Assembly: GCF_000775615.1 (NCBI RefSeq)
Contig: NZ_AVPG01000001.1
Coordinates: 248,001-312,000 of the forward strand
Length of the DNA stretch: 64,000 bases
Source of the DNA: Pontibacillus litoralis JSM 072002
GTDB taxonomy: Bacteria > Bacillota > Bacilli > Bacillales > BH030062
Direction of reading: 5' to 3'
Both the position numbers and the translations under genes were made by a program. Below are positions 58,156 through 64,000 of this stretch, piece by piece (the first letter of the stretch is position 1; every line of letters starts with the position of its first letter). The notes under the pieces were generated by a model. That model made no database searches. It was not told the DNA's origin and saw only the letters and a program-made list of their open reading frames with translations.

Positions 58156-58767
58156 TTATACAAAAGCGAAAATAGCCGCTATTCCTACATAACTTAAAGC
58201 CAAAAACACTCCTAAAGTAACATATGTAGATACTCTCTGTGAGCGTGGAGTCATTGTTATACCCCAGCTAACACCGAAAGACCACAATCCGTTTGCAAAG
58301 TGGAAAGTTGTAGAGATAACCCCAATCATATAAAAAGCAATCATAAATGGGTTACTAAATATATCAGCCATTAAATCATAGCTCACTTCTACATTTCCTA
58401 ATGCTACTTGAATTCTCGTTTCCCAAACGTGCCAAGTTACGAAAATAAGTGTTACAATTCCTGATATACGTTGTAGGTAGAACATCCAGTTACGGAAATA
58501 CCCATAACGCGACACGTTGTTCTTTGCTGTAAAAGCAATGTACACTCCGTAAATAGCGTGGAAGTACAATGGAATGAAAATAATAAATAGTTCAAGTACG
58601 ATTCTAAATGGAAGACTCTCCATAAAATGAGCCGCACTATTAAAAGCTTCTGGCCCACGTGTCGCAAAATGGTTTACCACTAAGTGTTGGATTAAAAAGA
58701 TTCCAACTGGAATGACTCCTAACAATGAATGTAATCGGCGAAAGAAAAACTCTCGATTTGTTGCCAT
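58156..58767 (-). CDS. sdhC: Succinate dehydrogenase cytochrome b558 subunit
   Basis: SdhC anchors SdhAB to the membrane and carries two b haems. The 203-residue protein has five membrane segments. The histidines for haem ligation lie in GIFLIQHLVVNHFATRG, YFHAIYGVYIA, FVTWHVWETRI and STTFHFANGLWSFGVSWGI, the pattern of Bacillus SdhC. It opens the operon, behind a sigma-A promoter and about 140 bases of leader. Confidence 0.97.
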   Translation of the reverse strand: MATNREFFFRRLHSLLGVIPVGIFLIQHLVVNHFATRGPEAFNSAAHFMESLPFRIVLELFIIFIPLYFHAIYGVYIAFTAKNNVSRYGYFRNWMFYLQRISGIVTLIFVTWHVWETRIQVALGNVEVSYDLMADIFSNPFMIAFYMIGVISTTFHFANGLWSFGVSWGITMTPRSQRVSTYVTLGVFLALSYVGIAAIFAFV

Positions 58768-58830
58768 TTGTGACGTTTACCCCCCTCAAAGATATAAAGA
58801 ATCATCAAACAATACGCACTCTTCAGACAA

Positions 58831-58842
58831 TAAAGCGCTTTA
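58831..58842. promoter_or_regulatory. cre-like palindrome in the sdhC leader
   Basis: TAAAGCGCTTTA is a perfect 12-bp palindrome whose central ten bases match the CcpA cre core (AAAGCGCTTT), while the outer TG/CA positions do not. It lies about 70-80 bases downstream of the putative sdhC start, where CcpA could block elongation. Confidence 0.45.
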
Positions 58843-58915
58843 CCGAGACAGAAAAAATAAAAATACTTCTTTTTTTGTCACTTGTCTGTCAATAAGTACA
58901 ATTTGTAACACGTAT

Positions 58916-58944
58916 ATTGTACTGCTATCATGTAGAAGCGTCAA
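58916..58944 (-). promoter_or_regulatory. Sigma-A promoter of sdhCAB
   Basis: On the minus strand TTGACG (58939-58944) and TACAAT (58916-58921) are separated by exactly 17 bases. Confidence 0.7.
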
Positions 58945-59054
58945 GGAATCGTGCTCTTTTATCACATACCTTCACCATTCTAGTTTCCTAGTGCATATTT
59001 TCTTTAATAGTAACATATTTACATTCATTTATGTCATTTTCTATTCTATAACCA

Positions 59055-59083
59055 TTGCGAAATCCCCTATTAGACTGTAATAA
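59055..59083 (+). promoter_or_regulatory. Possible promoter of yslB
   Basis: On the plus strand TTGCGA (59055-59060) and TAATAA (59078-59083) are 17 bases apart, about 30 bases before the yslB start. It is a moderate match to sigma-A, divergent from sdhC. Confidence 0.45.
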
Positions 59084-59114
59084 TATTATAGTAGATATAG
59101 AGAGGATGAACACA

Positions 59115-59546
59115 ATGAGTACTTCTACCGAACAATTGATACATCGATATCAAAACATTCCCTCCACTTCTATTAGCCATGAGGTTTTACGCTCTGAATT
59201 ATTAGCGGACATGCTAGGAAAAGAAGCAGAGACAATCCTATATATAATGGGGAAAAATTTAGCTCGTACTTATCCTTGCCAATCCATTGAAGAACTAACA
59301 CCTTTCTTTGACCTAATGGGATGGGGCGATTTAATCGTAGAGAAACAAAAAAAGAAAGAATATCATTTTCAATTATCCGGCGCTATTACAGAAGCCCGCC
59401 TTTCTTACAAGCAACCCTATTGCTACAAGTTGGAAGCTGGTTTTCTAGCGCAGCAAGTTGCACTGTTAAATGAAATAGAAGCAGAATGTGCCTACGAAAC
59501 GAATAAAAGAAAAAAACATGTTCAGTTCCATGTAGTAACACTGTAA
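59115..59546 (+). CDS. yslB: YslB family protein (DUF2507)
   Basis: A 143-residue protein with the family regions SHEVLRSELLADMLGKEAETILYIMGKNLARTYPCQSIEELTPFFDLMGWGDLIV and YKLEAGFLAQQVALLNEIEAECAYE. It resembles V4R/4-vinyl-reductase-like small-molecule-binding folds, but no function is known. The frame opens earlier, but GAGAGG nine bases before ATG 59115 sets the start. It is one of only three plus-strand genes, divergent from sdhC and convergent with uvrC. Confidence 0.88.
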   Translation: MSTSTEQLIHRYQNIPSTSISHEVLRSELLADMLGKEAETILYIMGKNLARTYPCQSIEELTPFFDLMGWGDLIVEKQKKKEYHFQLSGAITEARLSYKQPYCYKLEAGFLAQQVALLNEIEAECAYETNKRKKHVQFHVVTL

Positions 59547-59554
59547 TACCTTAC

Positions 59555-59592
59555 AAATAAAAGCTATCCTTACGAGTTGGATAGCTTTTATT
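59555..59592. terminator. Bidirectional terminator between yslB and uvrC
   Basis: ATAAAAGCTATCC (59557-59569) pairs with GGATAGCTTTTAT (59579-59591). A T run follows on either strand, so it serves the convergent genes yslB and uvrC. It overlaps the uvrC stop. Confidence 0.92.
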
Positions 59593-61381
59593 CATTTTCT
59601 CGCTTTGTTTGGATGTTTAAATGGCGATGTATTGCTTCAGCTACCTGGATTGGAATACCTAGTTTCGTTAAATCCGATATTTCCGCTTTTCTAATATTCT
59701 CAAGCGATGAAAAATGTTTTAATAATAATCGTCTCCGTTTCTGACCAACCCCTGGTATATCATCAAGCTGAGAGTGAATCACACTTTTTCCACGTAACTG
59801 ACGATGAAATGTAATGGCAAAACGGTGTACCTCATCTTGAATGCGCTGGATTAAATAAAATTCAGGCGATTGGCGATCCACATCCACTACTGCAGGAGGA
59901 AAGCCGTATAAGAGCTCGCTCGTTCTATGTTTATCATCCTTCGCCAAGCCGCATAAAGGGATATCTAATCCTAATTCATTTTCTAACACGTCCTGAGCTG
60001 CACTCATTTGCCCTTTCCCACCATCAATCATAATTAAATCTGGCAAAGGCAATTGTTCTTTGATGACACGTTTATACCTTCTTCGCACAACCTCGCGCAT
60101 CGTTTCATAATCATCTGGTCCTTCTACATCTCGAATTTTAAATTTACGGTACTCTTTTTTATTCGGACGTCCATCTATAAATACGACCATCGCTGACACA
60201 GGATCGGTTCCTTGAATATTAGAGTTATCAAATGCTTCAATTCGATGTGGCGTCTCAATATGCAACGTTTCTCCAAGCTTTTCTACAGCTTTTATTGTTC
60301 GCTCTTCATTTTGTTCAATAAGTGTAAACTTCTCCTCAAGAGCAATTTTCGCATTTTTATAAGCTAATTTCACCAATTCTTTCTTTCTTCCACGCATCGG
60401 TACATGAACATCGATTTCTAACAACTGTTTCAACATCTCAGTATCAATACCAACTGGAACGAGCACTTGCTTTGGTTTAGGGTGGTTTTGATGCATGTAA
60501 AATCTACCAATGAAGCTAACAAATGTTTCTTCAGCGTTATCAAAAAATGGGAAAATCGATACGTCACGTTCCATTAACTTTCCTTGACGAACAAAAAACA
60601 CTTGTACACACATCCAACCTTTGTTGTATGAGTAGCCGAATATATCTCTGTTCACTTGATCATTCAATATCATTTTTTGCTGTTCCATTACAGAATCAAT
60701 GTGTTGTATTTGATCACGAAATTCCTTGGCTCGCTCGAAATCCATTTGTTCAGATGCTTGGTACATTTTCTCTTTAAGCGTATCCTTAATTTCTTTATGC
60801 CCACCGTTTAAAAAACGAGAAATTTCTTCAACGATTGCTTGGTTTTGCTCATCAGCTACATCGTATTGACAAGGACCTAAGCATTGATGCATATGATAAT
60901 ACAAGCACACTCGATCTGGCATGGTATTGCATTTACGCAATGGGTATATTCGGTCTAGCAAACGCTTCGTTTCTCTTGCTGCTATGACATTCGGGTATGG
61001 ACCAAAGTACTTTCCCTTATCCTTTTTAATGTTTCTTGTAACAATTAAACGAGGGTGGCGTTCAGCAGTTATTTTCAAGTACGGATATGTTTTATCATCT
61101 TTTAGCAAAACGTTGTATTTCGGGTCATACTTCTTAATGAGGTTCATTTCTAATATTAATGCTTCTAATTCAGAGGAGGTTACAATATATTCAAAATCCT
61201 CAATTTCCCTTACGAGGCGTGTTGTTTTTGCATCATGAGCACCAGTAAAATAGGAGCGCACTCTGTTTTTTAAAGCTTTGGATTTACCAACATATATGAT
61301 TGTCCCATATTTGTCTTTATACATATAGCAACCAGGCTGGGCTGGTAATACCGCAAGTTTCTCTCTAATATGCTCTTGCAT
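59588..61381 (-). CDS. uvrC: Excinuclease ABC subunit C
   Basis: UvrC makes both incisions in nucleotide excision repair. From ATG 61381 the 597-residue protein has the N-terminal GIY-YIG nuclease ([29 protein letters not shown]) and Cys-containing [30 protein letters not shown] helical motif ([25 protein letters not shown]), the RNase H-like C-terminal nuclease with [20 protein letters not shown], and tandem helix-hairpin-helix ([19 protein letters not shown]) follow. An upstream in-frame GTG overlaps its ribosome-binding site and is rejected. It lies downstream of trxA with a terminator between. Confidence 0.98.
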   Translation of the reverse strand: MQEHIREKLAVLPAQPGCYMYKDKYGTIIYVGKSKALKNRVRSYFTGAHDAKTTRLVREIEDFEYIVTSSELEALILEMNLIKKYDPKYNVLLKDDKTYPYLKITAERHPRLIVTRNIKKDKGKYFGPYPNVIAARETKRLLDRIYPLRKCNTMPDRVCLYYHMHQCLGPCQYDVADEQNQAIVEEISRFLNGGHKEIKDTLKEKMYQASEQMDFERAKEFRDQIQHIDSVMEQQKMILNDQVNRDIFGYSYNKGWMCVQVFFVRQGKLMERDVSIFPFFDNAEETFVSFIGRFYMHQNHPKPKQVLVPVGIDTEMLKQLLEIDVHVPMRGRKKELVKLAYKNAKIALEEKFTLIEQNEERTIKAVEKLGETLHIETPHRIEAFDNSNIQGTDPVSAMVVFIDGRPNKKEYRKFKIRDVEGPDDYETMREVVRRRYKRVIKEQLPLPDLIMIDGGKGQMSAAQDVLENELGLDIPLCGLAKDDKHRTSELLYGFPPAVVDVDRQSPEFYLIQRIQDEVHRFAITFHRQLRGKSVIHSQLDDIPGVGQKRRRLLLKHFSSLENIRKAEISDLTKLGIPIQVAEAIHRHLNIQTKRENE

Positions 61382-61416
61382 TGCTCTATCACTCTCCACA
61401 CATACTCGCGCGAATG

Positions 61417-61448
61417 AAAAAACAGTCTAGCTTGGCCAGACTGTTCTT
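61417..61448 (-). terminator. Terminator of trxA
   Basis: AACAGTCT (61421-61428) and AGACTGTT (61438-61445) form an 8-bp stem around a short loop. TTTTTTC follows on the minus strand. Confidence 0.88.
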
Positions 61449-61457
61449 TCATCTAAG

Positions 61458-61772
61458 TTACGCGTGCTTGTTTACGAATTCAACAAGTGCTTCTTTAGGT
61501 TGGAAACCAACAACTTGATCCACTACTTGGCCGTCTTTGAATAAAAGTAAAGTAGGGATACTCATCACACCGAAGTTTCCTGCTGTTTCTTGGTTTTCAT
61601 CTACATCCAATTTAACTACTTTCACTTTGTCGCCCATTTCTGCATCTAATTCTTCAAGAACAGGAGCGATCATTTTACAAGGTCCACACCATGGTGCCCA
61701 AAAATCCGCTAATACTAAACCTTCGCCTGTTTCTTGTTTAAAGTTTTGATCTGTTGCATTTACAATAGCCAT
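61458..61772 (-). CDS. trxA: Thioredoxin
   Basis: TrxA is the general cytosolic thiol-disulphide reductant. The 104 residues have the active site in [20 protein letters not shown] (Cys29, Cys32), [30 protein letters not shown] with the cis-proline, and length typical of the family. GGAGGA precedes the ATG. Confidence 0.98.
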   Translation of the reverse strand: MAIVNATDQNFKQETGEGLVLADFWAPWCGPCKMIAPVLEELDAEMGDKVKVVKLDVDENQETAGNFGVMSIPTLLLFKDGQVVDQVVGFQPKEALVEFVNKHA

Positions 61773-61828
61773 TTAGGAATTCCTCCTCCAATAATTGAAA
61801 TCATTATAGTTATAAAATAACTTTTCAA

Positions 61829-61858
61829 AGTATAACATTTTCCCATCGGTTAAGCTAA
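61829..61858 (-). promoter_or_regulatory. Possible extended -10 promoter of trxA
   Basis: On the minus strand TGTTATACT (-10 TATACT at 61829-61834 with the TGn extension) has a weak -35 TTAGCT 18 bases upstream. It lies about 60 bases ahead of trxA. Confidence 0.45.
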
Positions 61859-61921
61859 CAATCTGTTTATATTTTGGTCATGCATGTTATTTATTTGTAT
61901 CTTGTTTATGTACTATACATA

Positions 61922-61966
61922 AAGAGCACTGAAACAGACCGTAACCGCCTCTCGTCTCAGTGCTAA
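61922..61966 (-). terminator. Terminator of the etf operon
   Basis: AGCACTGA (61925-61932) and TCAGTGCT (61957-61964) form the base of a long hairpin with further partial pairing. CTTTATG follows on the minus strand. It lies just past the etfA stop. Confidence 0.75.
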
Positions 61967-61971
61967 ACATG

Positions 61972-62952
61972 TTAGGCATTGATTTTCAATTGCTTAAATT
62001 CCTCAATTAATTTAGGAACAACGTCAAATAAATCTCCAACAATACCATAATCCGCTACATTAAAAATGTTCGCTTCTGGGTCTTTGTTAATCGCAACAAT
62101 GACTTTAGAATTAGACATACCTGCTAAATGTTGAATAGCGCCTGAAATGCCACAAGCAATGTATAAATCAGGTGTTACAACTTTACCTGTTTGACCAATT
62201 TGTAATGAGTAATCGCAGTATTCAGCATCACATGCCCCGCGGGAAGCACCGACTGCAGCACCTAACACATCTGCTAATTGTTGTAATGGTTCAAAACCTT
62301 CAGCACTTTTCACTCCACGACCACCAGCTACAACGATGTTCGCTTCTGACAAATCCACTCCTTCTGTAGACTTACGAAGGACATCTTTAATAATCGTTCT
62401 TACATCTTTAATATCTACTTGCTTTGATTGTACATCACCACTTCTACTATCATCACGTTGTAACGGCTTCATGTTATTCGGGCGTATAGTAGCAAACAGC
62501 AGACCGTCTGCAATCATTTTCTTCTCGAATGCTTTTCCAGAATATATCGGTCTTGTAAATACTACATTTTCCCCAACGTGATCGACAGCCACTGCATCGG
62601 AAATTAGACCACTTTCCAATTTACTAGCAAGTTTCGGTGTGAGGTCTTTACCAATGGCTGTATGCCCCATTACGATGCCGTCAGGAGATTCCTCCTCTAT
62701 TACGGAAAGGACAGCTTGACCATAACCATCAGAAGTATACGTAGCTAATGCATCGTGCTGCACTGTGCACACTCGATCAGCACCGTAATAAATCATTTCT
62801 TTGCCAAGGTTTGATACATCATCAGAACCACATAAAATCCCTACAACTTCTCCATTCGGACTGATCTTCCTAGCCGCAGCAATTGCCTCAAATGTTACAT
62901 TACGTAATGCACCGTCACGCGCTTCTCCAATAACAAGCATTTTCTGACTCAT
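61972..62952 (-). CDS. etfA: Electron transfer flavoprotein alpha subunit
   Basis: EtfA binds FAD and, with EtfB, passes electrons from acyl-CoA dehydrogenases to the membrane. The 326-residue protein has KMLVIGEARDGALRNVTFEAIAAAR at the N-terminus. The FAD-binding C-terminal signature is VVAGGRGVKSAEGF ... LYIACGISGAIQHLAGMSNSKVIVAINKDPEANIFNVADYGIVGD. It follows etfB by 30 bases in a fadB-etfB-etfA unit, pointing to fatty-acid beta-oxidation. Confidence 0.98.
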   Translation of the reverse strand: MSQKMLVIGEARDGALRNVTFEAIAAARKISPNGEVVGILCGSDDVSNLGKEMIYYGADRVCTVQHDALATYTSDGYGQAVLSVIEEESPDGIVMGHTAIGKDLTPKLASKLESGLISDAVAVDHVGENVVFTRPIYSGKAFEKKMIADGLLFATIRPNNMKPLQRDDSRSGDVQSKQVDIKDVRTIIKDVLRKSTEGVDLSEANIVVAGGRGVKSAEGFEPLQQLADVLGAAVGASRGACDAEYCDYSLQIGQTGKVVTPDLYIACGISGAIQHLAGMSNSKVIVAINKDPEANIFNVADYGIVGDLFDVVPKLIEEFKQLKINA

Positions 62953-62982
62953 AAAGATTCCCCTTTCTCCTTAGTAAATAAA

Positions 62983-63756
62983 TTACAATACTTTCGCTTC
63001 GTCGCGTAATAAAGATACTAACTCTTTTACTTGGTCATCTAGTTCTCCTTCTAAAACTTTCCCCGCTTCTTTTTCAGCTGGCAGGAAGATTTCTAATGTT
63101 TTCGTTTTCATTTCCACATCCTCTTCATCTAGATCAAGGTCATCTAATTCAAGTTCTTCTAGAGGTTTCTTCTTCGCCTTCATAATACCTGGCAAAGATG
63201 GATAACGCGGCTCATTTAACCCTTGTTGACACGTTACGAGTAATGGTAGTGATGCGTCTACCTTCTCCACATCGCCCTCTACATCACGTTCTATGTGGAC
63301 TGTTTCCCCAGCTATTTTAATATCTGTAATGGTTGTGACGTAAGGAAGGTTTAGACGTTCAGCTAATCGTGGGCCAACTTGACCACTCGCTTCATCAATC
63401 GCTACATTTCCAGCTAAAATAAGGTCTGCTTCTTTATCATCAAAAAATGCCTCTAAAATTTTTACAGTAGTATATTGATCTCCTTCTTCTACATCATCTT
63501 CCGTATTAATCAATACAGACTTATCTGCCCCCATTGCTAGAGCTGTTCGCAATTGCTTTTCGGCCTCTTCTCCTCCAATAGTTACCACCGTCACTTCTCC
63601 ACCATGTTCATCTCGGAGCTGAATCGCTTCTTCTACTGCATACTCATCGTACGGATTAATAATAAATTCCGCACCTTCTTCATCGATACGATTGTTGTCA
63701 ATAACAATTTTCTCCTCTGTGTCGAATGTCCGCTTTAATAGAACGTAAATATTCAT
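62983..63756 (-). CDS. etfB: Electron transfer flavoprotein beta subunit
   Basis: The 257-residue product is the AMP-binding beta subunit partner of EtfA. It has INPYDEYAVEEAIQLRDEHGGEVTVVTIG, ALAMGADKSVLINTED, DLILAGNVAIDEASGQVGPRLAERL and LPLLVTCQQGLNEPRYPSLPGIMKAKKKPLE, all typical. GGGGGT precedes the ATG. It lies 17 bases after fadB. Confidence 0.98.
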   Translation of the reverse strand: MNIYVLLKRTFDTEEKIVIDNNRIDEEGAEFIINPYDEYAVEEAIQLRDEHGGEVTVVTIGGEEAEKQLRTALAMGADKSVLINTEDDVEEGDQYTTVKILEAFFDDKEADLILAGNVAIDEASGQVGPRLAERLNLPYVTTITDIKIAGETVHIERDVEGDVEKVDASLPLLVTCQQGLNEPRYPSLPGIMKAKKKPLEELELDDLDLDEEDVEMKTKTLEIFLPAEKEAGKVLEGELDDQVKELVSLLRDEAKVL

Positions 63757-63773
63757 TTCATTACCCCCTTGGT

Positions 63774-64000
63774 TTATTGATCGTTGAATTGTGGCTTTCT
63801 TTTATCAATAAAGGCTTGGACGCCCTCTTTCGCATCTTCATTCCCGAACACTTGACCAAATGCCTCTTGTTCAGCTTTTAAACCGCTTTCAAAATTGGAT
63901 GTATAAGAATACGGTACTAATCCCATAACAGCATGTATGGACGGACCACTCTTCTCACTAATTTTATGCGCTAAACTCATCGTGAAATCTTCTAATTGTT
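63774..64000 (-). CDS. fadB: Enoyl-CoA hydratase, C-terminal part (cut by window edge)
   Basis: The last 75 codons of a crotonase-family protein: QLEDFTMSLAHKISEKSGPSIHAVMGLVPYSYTSNFESGLKAEQEAFGQVFGNEDAKEGVQAFIDKRKPQFNDQ. The segment FGNEDAKEGVQAFIDKRKPQF is the standard C-terminus of enoyl-CoA hydratases. In B. subtilis fadB precedes etfB-etfA, downstream of the regulator gene fadR. The catalytic glutamates lie beyond the window. Confidence 0.92.
   Translation of the reverse strand, partial: QLEDFTMSLAHKISEKSGPSIHAVMGLVPYSYTSNFESGLKAEQEAFGQVFGNEDAKEGVQAFIDKRKPQFNDQ

Overview
The window is a stretch of low-GC Gram-positive chromosome from an endospore-forming member of the Bacillaceae. Nearly every gene is on the minus strand, and the order follows the Bacillus subtilis block from ruvB to fadB: ruvB-ruvA-bofC-yebC-coxA-safA, pheA-pheB-obg-spo0B, rpmA-prp-rplU, spoIVFB-spoIVFA, minD-minC-mreD-mreC-mreB-radC-maf, spoIIB-comC-folC-valS, ysxE-spoVID, hemL-B-D-C-X-A, ysxC-lonA-lonB-clpX-tig-ysoA, ysnB-rdgB-rph-gerM-racE-ysmB-gerE, ysmA-sdhB-A-C, yslB, uvrC-trxA-etfA-etfB-fadB. 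The sporulation genes (bofC, coxA, safA, spo0B, spoIVFA/B, spoIIB, spoVID, ysxE, lonB, gerM, gerE) show that the organism forms spores. Genus cannot be fixed from the window; a halophilic relative of Bacillus is possible but unproven.

Region by region. 1-9 kb: Holliday junction resolution, spore signalling and coat assembly, NAD synthesis, phenylalanine synthesis, Obg and Spo0B. 9-20 kb: ribosomal proteins L27 and L21 with the L27-processing protease, an RNase E/G homologue, the SpoIVFA/FB sigma-K activation complex, and the MinCD/MreBCD division and shape cluster with RadC, Maf and SpoIIB. 20-29 kb: prepilin peptidase, folate synthesis, valyl-tRNA synthetase behind a T-box, and spore-coat morphogenesis. 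28-35 kb: haem synthesis from glutamyl-tRNA to uroporphyrinogen III. 35-44 kb: GTPase YsxC, the LonA/LonB/ClpX proteases, trigger factor and a TPR protein. 44-47 kb: the main departure from the B. subtilis order. An MFS drug-efflux-like gene and a tRNA-Gly/tRNA-Arg pair lie where B. subtilis has the ilv-leu operon. 47-55 kb: nucleotide and RNA maintenance, GerM, glutamate racemase, GerE, and a ComP/ComA-like two-component pair that in B. subtilis lies elsewhere. 55-64 kb: succinate dehydrogenase, DNA repair, thioredoxin, and electron-transfer flavoprotein with beta-oxidation.

Three genes run against the dominant strand: a 29-codon ORF with its own promoter and terminator (about 1.4 kb), a 62-residue membrane protein with a sigma-K-like promoter (26.1 kb), and yslB (59.1 kb). 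I found no insertion sequences, prophage or CRISPR array. The best candidates for something undescribed are the two small plus-strand genes, the ComP/ComA pair without ComX/ComQ, and the regulated efflux cassette beside the tRNA genes.
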